This document shows positions 33,412 through 46,863 of a stretch of 64,000 bases of DNA, one piece after another. Source of the stretch: Armillaria gallica (lineage: Eukaryota > Basidiomycota > Agaricomycetes > Agaricales > Physalacriaceae); the NCBI GenBank assembly GCA_037576215.1, contig JBANDB010000012.1, positions 1,054,001-1,118,000 on the forward strand, read 5' to 3'. Below the pieces are notes generated by a model, which was not told the origin of the DNA, did no database searches, and worked only from the letters and a program-made list of their open reading frames with translations. The number at the start of each line of letters is the position of its first letter. Position 1 is the stretch's first letter. The position numbers and the translations under genes were made by a program.

Positions 33412-36400
33412 ATGGTTGCATCTGGTGTCCCTGCTATGCTCAATCAAGTCCCCAAGCTTCAGGGGGGCTTCCAACTACACTGAATGGAAGCAAGACATCA
33501 GAATGGCCTTCTATGCAAACAAAACCTTCGGTATCATTGATGGCTCCATCCCCAAGCCCTCTGAGAAAGCTGAAGCCGCTCTCTGGACAGAGAAGGATCA
33601 GGAGGCACTCGGTATCATGTATTCCTGCATCGACAAGGACTACTGCTACATCACTTAGCCCAAGTGGGCCGTTGCAAGCATGGCAGGTACGAGTCCGAAC
33701 TCTGAAGACCAGTAGTGAGTAAGCAACCGGCAGCACAGGAATGAGAATATATGTTTTCTTTTTTACGGCTGCAGTACGTAACATTCATGCACTATTATAA
33801 GGTGTAGTTTGACTCTTGAGACCCACGTTAGTTGACCCCTGACTGACTATTCTTCTACAGCTATAGCATCGAGGCCAATGATGCTCTACAGTGTTGGGAT
33901 GAGCTCATGAGAGGAAACGGAGGCCACCATCGTATTCATCAGTGACAGAAACGGCGGTGGGTGTCTGATAACGGTCATGCAATTGGTAGAGAGTGCAGGA
34001 TCTGACGGAAATGGTAATGGGGGTCGTCAAGATCATCAGTAACTTATCCCTGATAGCGTCTCACCTAGCTTTGCCATTTATTAAGTGTTTGTCCATAGAC
34101 CTGTGCAAGACATTGAGTCGCCATGAAATACCTGCCACATATAATGGGACTTGAGATGATGTAAAATCGAATGAGAACAAGATAGTAGGGATCTTCCGAC
34201 AGCTAGTGTTGTCGTCCATCAGCAGAGCCCAAAACAATAGTATATGTATACAGAAACCTACAGAAGCACTGGTTAGTTCACCCTGACAGGCGGAGATCCA
34301 TCTATAAAGGAAATGAGCGTCGCAGATCGTACAAGCAAAAAGACGCATACCTCAAAAACCAGACAATGCCATACACGCGCCGAGTCTTACATTTATCCAC
34401 ACAAAATGTTTGACACATATGCCGACCAAGATTGACTTCTGAGATTCCGTTGAGACGTCTCAGGCCTCAGGGATGGTCCTTCATGTGCATCAGGAAATCC
34501 TCCCAACTCTTGCGTGCCGCACCATTTGTGTGTAGGCTTGTTAATTTCAACTCAAACTTCCTTTTCATAGCATCTGGGATTTGTGTCCGTTTCGTAGCAG
34601 AAGACATTGGGAGCAGGTACATATTCTATAAAGGTCTGTATAGCTTCGTAAAGACATGAAAAATATTATCTAAACAAAAAGCCTGCCATTGTACACGGTG
34701 CGGCGGGGCATTGAGGGTACAGGCGGCCATGGGCATAACATCGTCGGTGACCTTGGCACCATAGTCGTCGAAACATAAGGTCGCGGGGTGGCGTAGGGTA
34801 CTAGGCTGGTGGGATGCGGAAGAGGTTGCATGGTGGGTTCAACTACAGTTTATGGCGATGACAGGGTCAGAGCCAGGAATAAACCTCACCATTGCATTCC
34901 CCCTTGTAATAAACGGGGGTGGTGAGGTCCTGGTCACGACAGCCCCGCTGTAGGGGGCGATATGGGGTGCGAATGGCAGGGGTCGGGATAGATTGTGGGC
35001 AGGCAGCGACGGCAGCATCGGGGGACAGATAAACTTCAGATTAGCGATCCCCCACTCAAAGAATGGGAGATGCGTGAATTTGGTGAGCTAGGTGGAGCAG
35101 GACCGCTTGATATTGGAGCGGATGGGGTGGGCAGCGACGGGCATCAGGGTGGTCACGTAGCCATAGTTCTTGGCACATTCAGTGCGCCATCCATTCAATA
35201 ATCGATGCCTGAAAGGGAGTGTTCACCACCGTCGTTGTCGTCAGCCGTCGGGGTCCCAACTCTCTCCCGCCATCCCACTCGATCTTTCCAGCCACATCCC
35301 GTACTCCAACATCCTCAACCGTCGCCCATATTTGAAAGCCATTCTCCACCATGGCCATGCATCGTCTTAGAGATCCTTCAGCTCTCTCGTCGTCCAATTT
35401 GTCGTCGTCGTCGTAGCTCTTGTCCGGTCGACCGTGCCCCTACTTTCAGATGATGGCCAATTGTTGATCCACCGATTCATCATCGCCAATTCATGTGTCC
35501 TCTATCAGTGTGCAGAGGCGATTGGTCTTGATGTTCATGTAGCCGGCGCTGGGCGAATTGGAATGGGGACAGGGGGCGTATCAGATTGGCGTATTGGCGG
35601 TATTGGCAGGCATCGTCGCCGAGTACGGAGGCCATATCGTTCATCTTCTGGGGCTATGAAAAGTATGGCCTCGTCTGAGGGCTTACGCGCAGGAGTTGGT
35701 GGTGGAATAGTCGCCATCTTGGGGCCGCTGGATGTGTAAAAGTATCTAAAAAGAAAAGTAAATATCGAAATAATGATAGCATACCTTTTTACGCCCATCA
35801 GAGGGCCATTCGGGGAACAGATGGGCATCCCAGCGGTGGGAGGTTTGTAAAAAGACCACAAAAAGTAGTAGCACAGCCACTCGACCAGTGCTCGGTTGAT
35901 CGGGCTGTGGTGAGCCAAATGGATGCTTGACATGCGTCCTGTGCTCTATTCTCGCACTCCAAGACTCCAAATTTTAGTGGCCTACATTCCTTGATAAATA
36001 TTCCATATAATAAGTAAGAAAAAAGCGGGTGTCCGCCAGTTTACTTAGCACTATTAACATTCTGAAGAAACTGTCTATAAAAGGGCCTTTATTTGGTCGT
36101 GTTGAATTCTAAGGTAAAACTTAAGATGCAGGGTCCAGGTTCAAAATGTAGCATAAAAGAACGAATCCTCGTAAACTCGGACTCGTAACTGATGGTGTCA
36201 TGTCTGGCTGTGCTCTTTGGATTGCACTGGAGTCTGCATTCAAGCAGAGTCAGTTTGCTACTCGTATCGAGTATGTGTCCCGCCTCTTTGGTGCTGTCCA
36301 TGATCCCACCAAACCTGTCGACGTCTACATCCGCACCATTGTTGATGCCGCTGCTGCTCTCAAGGCCATGAATCATGAAATCCCTGACTTCCTCATCTGA

Positions 36401-36988
36401 GACACCATCATCCACAACCTTGATTCTTCCTTTGATGTTGCCTGCACTGCTCTTCTCACACGGGCTACCGAACCATCGCTTGAGGACATCAAATCATCTT
36501 TGATGGCAAGCGAGGTGACTGTCAAAAGTGGGGGAGTATCAAGCATTCAGGTGAAGCAGGAAGAGGGGGAGTCTGCCTTTGCTGCATGTTCTGCAAGGAA
36601 CCAAGCAAGTGGTGGCAATGCTCGTGGTGTTCAGTTCCAGGGGGAGTATGGCTCATCTGATCGGTCTGGTCATTCATCCCGACCATCCACTTCCCATGGC
36701 TTGTCTGGTGCAATTGACAGTCATGGTTATCGGTGGTGTGACCCCTCACATGACAACCATTGCCATCGCTGTGGTCGAACTGGTCACATTACTGCCATGT
36801 GCATTGCAGACATGCCTCAGGAGATCAAGGATTGGGTTTTGGACCGTCCTGGGAAGGAGTGTATGGAGTACTCCAATCATGCCTATGATAGTCCACCGTA
36901 CATCCATCCCAATCATCACAGCTCTCGCTCACATTCCAATTCCCAATCTCACTCATTGTCACCTCCAATGCGCACCTTCTACCTTTGA
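33412..36988 (+). pseudogene. copia-type gag, broken
   Basis: Begins at ATG 33,412. A run of six G (33,462-33,467) shifts the frame; the next frame reads SNYTEWKQDIRMAFYANKTF, the start of the copia gag domain. The insertion at 33,656 interrupts it. It resumes at 36,191 with MSGCALWIALESAFKQSQFA and VSRLFGAVHD, has a TGA at 36,398-36,400, and carries a zinc knuckle CHRCGRTGHITAMC (C-x2-C-x4-H-x4-C). A further shift near 36,970 moves the acidic C-terminus to another frame, ending at 37,103. Confidence 0.75.
33656..36187. mobile_element. 2.5 kb insertion inside gag
   Basis: Removing it rejoins the gag reading frame (DYCYIT, then GVMSGCALW), with ACT duplicated at 33,653-33,655 and 36,188-36,190. 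An inverted pair TACGAGTCCGA occurs at 33,688-33,698 and 36,177-36,187; the right copy is terminal, the left lies 32 bases inside. Minus-strand coding-like exons are present: one starts MATIPPPTPARKPSDEAILF at 35,717, another reads GFQIWATVEDVGVRDVAGK at 35,397-35,179. Their product is unknown. Class unassigned. Confidence 0.6.
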
Positions 36989-37191
36989 CCCTTTCAGTTC
37001 ACCGGATCACAAGGATGAGGTTTCTCATCGACTGTCCATCCCTGATGATGATTGGTGGCCTGAAGATGCAGATTCATCTGACTATGAGGAGGATTCCAAT
37101 TGAAGGCCATGATTCTGGAAGAGGGGGAGTTATATTCTTGTATATTCTTTTTATTTTCATTTCTTGTGTCCTCCATGTCAGTGAGGGGGAG

Positions 37192-37389
37192 TGTTGAGGT
37201 TTCTACCGGGCTGGCACTTCCACATGTGGACGGTGCTCATAAATACATACATACAGTAGTTATGTGGCATTTTTGATTGTTCAATTTGACACTTTCACCA
37301 TCATCTTGTGACCGTTCCGTGCCCATCCAGCGCCCGTTTAGCGCCCGTCTCGTGATCATTCAGTGCTCCTTAGCTTCCATACCTTAACA
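37192..37389 (+). repeat. right LTR
   Basis: Partner of 33,074-33,271; preceded by the polypurine tract and followed by target duplication ATGGC. Confidence 0.85.
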
Positions 37390-38089
37390 ATGGCTATATC
37401 GTACGGGACTTTGAGTGGGACGCACCCTACCAAGATTGTTGGGGAGGAAAGCTAAATTCGGATGCAGACTGGATAGGCAATAGAGGTGCGTGCATTGTTC
37501 TTTTGACGTTGGACTGTCACTTACCTTAGCTGTCAAGGTCACCGCCGTTACTTCTGTGCTCGTAACCGTATTCACGGCCTTAGCTGGAGGATTTCCTTGA
37601 ACCAGCGCTGTGCCAGAATCGTAGCTGTTGATGTAGGATTGTACGGGCATTCGTTTCTTTCCTTCTTTCCTTTTGAAGTCTTGCTGACTTCGTGTTTGCA
37701 GGTTGCCCTGCACCACCGGCAATCCCGTGCGTGTCTCTCAAATCAGACTCGACTAATTCGTCTCAAATAATACACTCTTCGATCGGTCCATGTCTATCAC
37801 ATGAAGATGTCTTTCTCTAAGCCGATGTTAGTTGGCTTTTCGTATGCAAGCTCTGTATGGTGCGTCAGATATTCCTCTGTGTGCGCCAATATGGCATGAG
37901 ACTGGATACGAGGCGCAGAAAGCTGTGGTATACTGGCTTATGCATCTATCAGAGTCCGTCTACCTCATCCCCTTTGAACTGCATTGGTCTCGTACTGATA
38001 TTACCTTAGAATTGACATGCTCTAGTTTACTTGTCCACTGTAAAAGCGGGTTGGCCGGTATCACACCGAAATATGAGAGCAACACTGTA

Positions 38090-38156
38090 GCATTATGGCG
38101 TAACGGCAAGGAGGTTCGGACAGGCTGCGTTATTTCTGGTTCGGTTCCAGCTAATG
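38090..38156 (+). repeat. tRNA-like A/B-box element
   Basis: A-box TGGCGTAACGG (38,096-38,106) and B-box-like GGTTCGGTTCC (38,138-38,148). Unit 1, first copy. Confidence 0.55.
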
Positions 38157-38684
38157 CCATGTAAGAAGTTTCATGACCGAATCTTTTTCTTGCGAACAAT
38201 CGCATATCTTACTTGCAAACACTGCACTGTGCTGCAATAGTGATGACTGATACACTTATCTTCGCAATGCAAAACCATCTCTTTCATAGACTCATGTCCT
38301 AAATGCACTCTACGTTAAAATTAAGCCTATCATATAGAGACGTCTTTCCCTAAGCGGGTGTAGGTCTGTCTTTCGTACGCGTGAGTCGTCTCGATCTATT
38401 CGTGTTCCTCTTCCACTTTCCTTTTAGCCTGTTCTCGTGCTAAGATCCTCCCTACAGATCTCGCTCCATCCGCACATACATGGCACACGACCGGACACGA
38501 TGTGTAAAGGACTGTGGTCCAGGCGCATGTAGGTAGTGTATGGTTTGTTCTCCTCATCTCCTTTGAGCCGCATCGGCCGGGCTCCTAATATCATCTCCTT
38601 AGAACTGAATTTTCACTGCCTGTACCTTCGTGTCCTCTTGGGCACAAAGATCGGTGAACGGGCACTGAGTTACCATGGGATTAT

Positions 38685-38748
38685 CGTAGCTTTATGGTTG
38701 AATGGGCAAGAGGGCTTGGTCCATCTTTGGTTCGATCCCAGCTAATGA
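38685..38748 (+). repeat. tRNA-like A/B-box element
   Basis: A-box-like TGGTTGAATGGG and perfect B-box GGTTCGATCCC. Unit 1, second copy. Confidence 0.55.
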
Positions 38749-41490
38749 CAATTGCGCTATATTGGAATGCCGTCCACCTTTTTCCCTCGTTTATCGTGGA
38801 GGACGCGTGTATACAACTTCCGCTGCGATAAGATGTACGGTGATGGTCGCCACACTTCTTTCTGTGTTCGCATTGTGAAATTATCTCTTTTGGGCCTGAC
38901 AGGTACCGAAATGTGAGCATTTTGTTTGCCCACCAATCCAAGAAATACAAAGATATTTCGTTGTGAAGTGCTTGTTGCTCGCGGAGTTCTCTATTTCTCT
39001 CTATCATCTGTGAACCGTGGCTGCTAGTGGACGATGGACGTCTTTTAGCTGATGGCAAGGCGTGGTTTCTCAGTTCATTTCACGGGCTCCGGCGTCCTAC
39101 TTTTAAGTTATTCCGCCGCCTAGGCCTGCGTAAGCCGGCGCCTATTCTTGCTCATTGTGGGGATTGCCATCAGCATGTAGTGCTCCTTGTTTCCGAGCAC
39201 ATTTCCGGCAAATGTTAATTCTACACGACTGACTATTCTTTTCTTAGCGGTCAGGCTTGTCCACACGATGGAGGACACTAATGTCGAGGTACCAAGTTTC
39301 TTTTTTGTCAAATTAGCGGTATTCTTATTCGGGATGGATGTAGGACAAGTGTTCTTACACGTTATTGACTCGCCGTTCCGTAGTAGGCTCGAGTACCAGA
39401 TACGCGAATCTGATATCCCCTCGGATAATTGGTATTTATTCTAGCACTGAAGACACGATCTTGTTCGATACGCCCGCAGAACGTGATAATGAAAAGGTGT
39501 TTCTCTGTCGCATCTCAGCATACTGCACTTATGCGGCTGGATCGGATCCTTGCCCAAGCAGTCTCCTCATTCGATCGCAGGGCCTGCTGTGGTGTAATAT
39601 TAAAGGACTATCACCTTTTGCCAGTGGGCGACAGGTTAGATGTTGTACAGTGACTGCTAACTGCCACAACGCCAAGTTCAATTTCCCAGTCGTCTTCTTT
39701 AAAGGGATTCGAAATCGTCAAGAATAAGGAAAAGATGACAGTTTTCCTAATCATATTAGAATTCCAATTTGTGCGAATGTTGACTCCGATGTAAATCAAT
39801 TCTACGCATGTCTCGGGTATGGAAGAGAGAATCATTTACGAGTGCGAGCTGCTGTGTATTTAACAGTTGTCATGTTGTCTTTCAATTAATCTCCGCCTGC
39901 CTGTGGTCTCCCTTGCTATGGCTGCTCAAGTATTGTAATGCTACAGGTGAAGTACTTCGATATGGGACTTCTGACCTAGCCTGTGACAAGGCGCATCACT
40001 GGTTCGAGTCCCTGCACAAGTAGGTGTCTTTAGGAGACATCTCCTTGTTCGATCCAAGGGCTTGCTCTTTAAGAAGTGTGTCATAGTAATCTTTTTGGCA
40101 AAGGGGGTACCAAGTATGTCTAAGGTTTGCAATGGATACCAACAGCCTGTTTTGTGACCTACCATTCACTTCCGTGTTTGGCTCAGGGTTTACTATGTCA
40201 GAGCCCTCAGAGTAAAACGTCAGAAAAAACTCACAACTGGCAGTAATTTCCAGGATCTTTCGCTGTTCAGACGCCCTAGGCCCTGGGCAAGTCGCTTTGG
40301 GTAAGATAATTGATGCTAAGGTACAATTTAGATTCGCATCGCTAATAATTATCGACATAGTAACGAACCTTTCGGCCAGGGAGAGGAGCCGTAGGTCAAC
40401 TGGATTTCCACCTATCACCTCGTTCGAGTGACGAGTCGGGGTCCTCCACTGCGCTGGGAGTACATCTTCAAGAGTTTTATAGCTCCTAGGCAGATTTCAT
40501 GGATACAGCGGAATCGGAACGCAGTTACATGACCGAAACGAAGGATAGTTGTGAAAAGTTAGACGTGTTTAGATTGTGTTTAGATCACATGGTCGTTCAC
40601 CGTGGGAAAGTTCCTCGACCAGCCCGGTGCGCCGAGTCGCTCCTTCTCAAAGAAGACAACAATGACAACCTCTTTCATACGCTGGCTCCAGTTAACACCG
40701 TTTTGAAGCTTGTCTTGCGATGGATTTGATGACGGTCGTGACCTACAAGGATCCGGGTGACACACATTCTACCAGGATGATTACAGAGGAACGCTAGAGC
40801 CTTCGACCGTGCGGATAAATGGTATAGGTGCGCGTATTGTTCTCGTGACGTTAGGGCGTCACTAAATTTAGCTGTCCAGGTCGACACACTTGCTTCTGTG
40901 CTCATAACCGTAGCCATTGACGAAGCTGAAAGACTTCCTTGAAGAAATGTGCATTTCTGTGCTGCGCCAGAATCGTAGCTAGCATTGTTAGTGGAGGTAC
41001 GTGCATCGTTTCTTTCTCTTCGACGTCTTGCTGATTTCGTGTTTTGAGGTACTGAACCGCCAGAGACCGCGCGCCCTCCTCTCAAGACTCACATCACACT
41101 CGACCAGGTCATATATCATGATACAGTTTTTGTTCAATCCAGGCCTATAGCACGAGGATGTCTTTCTCTGAACGGATATTAGCTGGTTCATGCGGTGTGG
41201 GTTATCTCGACCTGTTTAGTGCTTGCGTTACTGTTTCAGTTTTCCTCTCAGAGCTAAGGGTCCCTCTCTACAGGTCTTCCTCTGACCGCGCATATCTGAC
41301 ACGAGACGCAAATGCCTGTAGTCTACTAGCACGTATATCAAGCAGGGTCCATCCGTCTGTCCCTGTTGAACCATGTCGCCTTTCCTTTCACATCGGCGAG
41401 CTCTGGTTTGATCGTCCGCTGCCGTTTCCAGGGTGTCTTCTATTGAGATGGATTGGCTAGTATGTCTACGCTGGACTATTGGAAAATTAT

Positions 41491-41561
41491 CGTAGCATTA
41501 TGGTGTAACGAGCGAGGAGGCTCGGGCAAGTTGCGCTATTTGTGGTTCGATCCCCGCTAAT
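41491..41561 (+). repeat. tRNA-like A/B-box element
   Basis: A-box TGGTGTAACGA and B-box GGTTCGATCCC. Unit 2. Confidence 0.5.
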
Positions 41562-42306
41562 ATCATATGATGGAAGAAGTCCTTTTCTTGGGAACAATCA
41601 TGGATTTTGCTGACAAATGTTACATTATCACGACCGATACCCTTGTCTCCGCCTTGTGAAATCGTCTCTTTCACAGTCTGGCAGCTATTTTTTCTACCGA
41701 ATGCTCATGTCACAATCTCAAACTTTTGTTCTTTGACTATCACTTCCGCTCTTGGCATCAGCCTGTTTGCCGGAAAATCCAAGGATCCTCACCGAGTCCT
41801 GATTCGGAGACGAAGCTGAAGCTTAAAGGCACGCGCTTCTCTTTCGATGCCAGGATGCGACGGGCTTCAGCTCTCTAGATCGACCCGTGTGCCCGGTAAA
41901 GCATAACCGCCAAGGAAATAGAACGTGGAGTATTCGTTCAAGAGATGTGCACTGATTTACGGTGCTGTTGGAAATGGTAGTGGAGGTATGAGTATGGTTT
42001 CTTTCACTTTGACGTCTCGCTGATTCAGTGGTTCACTCCAGGTCTATCACTTCAAGTCGCCTTTCCCTATACGGAAGGTCCTCGCTATAGATCTGCCTCC
42101 ATACACGCTGATATGGTACAAGACTGAGGCTGCAGTCAAATGGTCCTCATCTAAGGTTTGTACTCCCCCTCTCCTTGAAAGCGCATTGCCCGAGCTCCTA
42201 ATAATGACACCTTAGAACTGGCATGATACATCTTTCCACTGCCTATACCCTTGTCCTCTTGGGTGCAATTCCTGGTGAACGAGGAGCCTCTATGTGGTGA
42301 GTTTGT

Positions 42307-42369
42307 CGTAGCATCATGGCGCAATGAGAAATAGGTCTTATCCACTTTCTGGTTCGATCCCAGGGAATG
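42307..42369 (+). repeat. tRNA-like A/B-box element
   Basis: A-box TGGCGCAATGA and B-box GGTTCGATCCC with CTGG/CCAG T-stem. Unit 2. Confidence 0.55.
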
Positions 42370-44340
42370 TCATAAAGGAGATATCACTGACTTTTCCGCA
42401 CCTTCGTTGTGGAAGAGCCATGTATAAGCATCTGGCTGCCGCAGTGAAAGGCATGGTGACGACCAATACCTTTCATTTCTTTCGAGTCTGACAAGCTTTT
42501 TTACTACCGAATATTGAATGCTCGTCCTTCTCGAACGTCTTTGTGCGACACGTGGCTAGTGAGCGTCTTTTGGCTGGGATCACAGATTGCAATGTATGTT
42601 TGTTGCCGCTACTCAAGTCCACTTCACGGGTTCGCCAGTTGTCGTATCCATCCCTGTAGCTCCGCCGCTTACCTCAAAGCAGACCCTTGTAACTTATTCT
42701 TGCTCATTGCGGAGACTGGTCACAGGTCTATCGAGTCCTTGCTTCCGGGCATCTTTCCGGCTAGACGATCCTTCTTAGCGACTAAGCTTGGACACGGATG
42801 TCGAGGTATCAATTTTATTATTTGTCCAATTTAGAGATGTTTTCTGATTCGCGATGTCTGCTAGGAACGTGGTGGCCGCCTAAAGATTTGCCTTAGGCTT
42901 GAGCGCCAGATATGTAAATCTGATATGATTTCTATTCTTCTAGTGCAGACACCATCTTGTTTCGATACGACGCAACACTGTTTTTGTTTTTGGAGATTCA
43001 TGACTGATACCTCGGTTCAACGTTGAATTTAGCAAGTGTCCGTATTGTCTCAATGAGATCTCTGTCATACTCTGCGCGCGTTTAAGCATACCACGCTCAT
43101 ATAGCTCGATCAGAACCCTGCCCAAGCAGCCTCCTGGGTTCTATTCCAGGGCCTGCTATCATCTAAACCATCTAGTATGCCAGTTTTTTTTTTTTTTGCT
43201 TACGAGGGTGCTATGTCGGAGCACTTACTGACTGAAATGCAGTCCTTAGCTGCAAGCTTAGCCGACAGAAAGCAAGCCGGTGAGGCGAAATAAGAAAAAG
43301 AGGAGGTGATGGGAATGAAAACTCTGCAGCTACATTTTCCGAAAAATATGATCCACACTCGGCGAGTGGCTACCTTCTTCAGAGATCTCTAGTATGTCCT
43401 GTCGATATCGCCTGTACTATTTCACTACGCTCCGACTTTTCGTTAAGAAAACCGTCACTCCTAGTGCAGTCCGTGTGGTGTGTCAGTCGATTGTTCAATC
43501 CACTATCCAGTAAGGCCGGGGCTTTGTTGACCCGCCTCTTCACTCGCACACAGACTGCTTCTCTTTGGCTTTTTTTTTTTGAGTTCAGGAGTTGAACGTA
43601 ACGTTGAATGTTCTGAACCATGAGGAGTTAGTACGAGTAGAGGAAAGACTTTGAGAAAAACAGTAGGGAGCACATCTCTGCTGCTCGGACTAGTCGCTTC
43701 AAAACCTCTTTCCCATTAGAGGAGCTGTAGGTAAATGGTACTTATTCGCGTCTACCCTCGTTTGATTCGGGGTCCTCACTGTTGGGTGATGAAGTTGTTC
43801 TATTATTTTATTCGATTTGATGCGGACAGTGGACGATAACGAGGATGGCGACCAAGAACGGAGTAGAATCTTGGAGGGAAGCTAGACCGTGCTGAGATCA
43901 CACGGTCGTTGCAAAAATTAGGTCGTGGGAAAGAAAGCACTTTCCATTCGCGTCCATGACTCTCCCTTCTATGCTTTCCCAGGTTCCAGCTCGTGTCAGA
44001 GTCTTTGACGATTAGCTATAGCATTCCACAATCCTCAAAGCTGAGCCAGAATTGTCAGGGAGCCTAACACCCCAAGTCGGATGCAGTATGGATGGGCCTG
44101 TGTTCGGTTTCCTTTCTGTGTTGGGGCGACGTTACGAATTTTAGATGTCCAGGTCAATACCCTTGCCTGCACTGTGTGGCTGATGAATCGATATTGAACG
44201 TGAACCTGGGAGGTCTTCCTATGCTCGTGTCTGACGTGCGACCGTCTGTATGCATTCCAGCAGCTTTTGTCAGCCACTCCAAGCCTGGCGCGGCGCCCAC
44301 ATTGAATTGACATGTACACTATAATCCATGTTGATTGGAC

Positions 44341-44405
44341 ACAATGGCGCAATGGCAAGGAAGCATGGGTAAGTTGTGGTATTTCTGGTTCGATTCCAGC
44401 TAATG
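44341..44405 (+). repeat. tRNA-like A/B-box element, best preserved
   Basis: Perfect A-box TGGCGCAATGG and perfect B-box GGTTCGATTCC about 34 bases apart, with a paired T-arm (CTGG/CCAG). No acceptor stem pairing found. Confidence 0.6.
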
Positions 44406-44938
44406 TCATATAAGTCATTCCATGCCCAAATCTTTTTCTTGGCATATTTTACTGGCAAACACTGCATTGTGCTGCAATGGTGACGCTGTGTCAATTGATA
44501 CCCTCGTCTTCACCATGCAAAAACATCTCTTTCGTAGACTCGTATCATAGATGCCTCTGCATCAACTCTAGGCCTATCATATAGAGGTGTCTTTCTCTAA
44601 GCTGGTGTAGGTCCGTCTTTCGTACACGTGAGTCGTCTCGATCTATATGTGGTACTGCTTCCACTTTCCTTTTAGCCTGTTCTCGTGCTGATATCCTCTC
44701 TACAGATCTTGCTCAGGCTCCATCCATATATATATGGCACACGACCGGACACGATGTGTAAAGGACTGTGGTCCAGTTGTATGCAGCTACTGTATGGTTT
44801 CGTCTCCTCATCTCCTTTGAGCCACATCTGCCGGGCTCCTAATAATATCTCCTTAGAACTGAATTTTCACTGCCTGTACCCTCGTGTCCTCTTGGGTGCA
44901 AAGATTGGTGAATGGGAACTGAGTTACCATGTGATTGT

Positions 44939-45001
44939 CGTAGCGTTGTGGTTCAATGGGCAAGAGGGCTTGGTCCATCTTTCTGGTTCGATCCCAGCTA
45001 A
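44939..45001 (+). repeat. tRNA-like A/B-box element
   Basis: A-box TGGTTCAATGG and B-box GGTTCGATCCC; unit 3, closest to the copy at 38,685. Confidence 0.55.
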
Positions 45002-46598
45002 GGACGTTCGTGCTATATGGGAAACATCCATCTTTTTCACTCGTTTATCGTGGAGGACGCGTGTATACAATTTCTGCTGCAATGAAATGCACGGTGGTCG
45101 TCGCCACACTTCTTTCTGTGTTCGTATTGTGAAATTATCTCTCTCGGGTCTGACAGGTACCGAATGCGAGCATTTTGTTCGCCTTTCGTGCAAGGCTTTT
45201 CGCCTGCCAATCCAAGAAATTTCATTGTGAAGTGTCCGTCGCTCGCGGAGTTCTCTATTTCTCTCTATCGTCTGTGAAACGTGGCTGCTAGTGGACGACG
45301 GACGTTTTTTAGCTGATGGCAAGACGTCTTTGGGGGGTGGGGGGGCTTCTCAGTTCACTTCACGGGTTCTGGCGTCCTACTTTTAAGTTACTTCACTGCC
45401 TAGACCTGCGTAAGCCGGCACCTATTCTTGCTCATTGTGGGGATTGCCATCAGCGTGCCGGGCTCCTTGCTTCCGAGCACCTTTACGGCAAATGTCAATT
45501 CTACACAACGGGCTATTCTTTTCTTAGTGGCCAGGCTTGTCCTCGCAACGGAGGACACTTCTTTGTCACATTAGCCGTATTCTGATTCGCGATGGATGCA
45601 GGGCAAATGTTCCTACACGTTATTGACTTGCCGCTCCGTAGGAGACTCAAATACCAGATACGTGAATCTGATATACCCTCACATGATTGCTATTTTTTCT
45701 GGTGCAAACATGATCTTGTTCCGATACGCCTGCAGAACGTGATAATGAAAACAGTTTTCATTTTTGGAGATTCACATTGAGTCCTCTGCGTAGATTCAGC
45801 AACTGTCCGTGTAACACATGTTCTTGTACGAGTGAGGTTTCTCTGTCGCGTCTCAGCATACTGCGCTTATATGGCTGGATCGGATCCTTACCCATTGAAG
45901 CAGTCTCCTCATTCGATCGCAGGGCCTGCTGTGGTGTAATGTTAATTAAGGACTATCACCTTTTGCCAGTGGGCGACAGGTTAGATGTTGTACAGTGACT
46001 GCTAACTGGCACAGTGCCAAGTTCAATTGCCCAGTCGAGTCTTCTTTAATGGGATTCTAAATCGTCAAGAATAAGGAAAGGATGACGGTTTTCCTAATCA
46101 TATCAGAATTCCAATTTGTGTGAATGCTGACTCCGATGTCAATCTATTATATGCATGTCTCGGGCTTGGAAGAGATAACTGTTTACGAGTACGAGCTGCT
46201 ATGTATTTAGCAGCTGTCGTGCTGTCTTTCAATCAATCTCCACCTGCCTGTGGTCTCCATTGCTATGGCTGCTCAAGTATCGTAATGTTACAGGTGAAGT
46301 ATTTCGATATGGGACTTCTGGCCTAGCCTGCCAATGCAATAGGGCGCATCACTGGTTCGAGTCCCTGCACAAGTAGGTGTCTTTAGGAGACATCTCCTTG
46401 TTCGATCCAAGGGCTTGCTCTTTAAGAAGTGCGTCGTAGTGATTTTCTTGGCAAAGGGGGTACTAAGTATGTCTAAGGTTTGCAATGACTACCAATAGCG
46501 TGTTTTGTGACATATCATTCTCTCCCGTGTTTGGTTCAGGGCTTGCTATGTCCGAGCCCTCGGAGTAAAACAACAGAAACAACTGACAACTGGCAGTA

Positions 46599-46863
46599 CA
46601 CTACAGAGGCTGGTGCGTATTTAATAGCCTAAAACCAACCTAAAACGGGACCTTAAACAGTTTCAATTTCAGCTTCAGTTTTTACGCCCTTGTTTTGCTC
46701 GCTGTAGAACGAAAAGGTACCTTAAGTCCTTTGTTCTATAGGGAGACATATTTTTCATACCGTTTTACTGATGGGGTTTCCAGGACCGAAAAAGGCATTA
46801 CTAAATCAAAACCATTTAAGGCTTCGTTTTTTAGCAGCTAAAATGCGCTGGCCTCGGCTGTGG
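46599..46863. mobile_element. 265-base TIR element in array unit 3
   Basis: Absent from the matching position of unit 1 (GGCAGTAATTTCC at about 40,233-40,245). Its insertion duplicated TA (46,597-46,598, 46,864-46,865). Imperfect inverted ends: the left starts CACTACAGAGGCTGGTGCG and the right ends CGCTGGCCTCGGCTGTGG. No coding capacity. Confidence 0.8.

Larger units (their letters stand above)
33074..37389 (+). mobile_element. copia-type LTR element with gag only
   Basis: Two 198-base LTRs (33,074-33,271 and 37,192-37,389) start TGTTGAGGTTTCTAC and end ATACCTTAACA. Target duplication ATGGC lies on both sides (33,069-33,073, 37,390-37,394). A purine run GTGAGGGGGAG directly precedes the right LTR. 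The interior has gag but no protease, integrase or reverse transcriptase, so it must have depended on another element. It is split by a 2.5 kb insertion at 33,656-36,187. The LTRs differ at only a handful of positions, suggesting moderate age. Confidence 0.85.

Noticed and set aside
44685..45230. 181-codon open frame in the array as a gene
   Set aside because: The sister unit at 38.4-39.0 kb breaks the same frame several times and no domain is visible.
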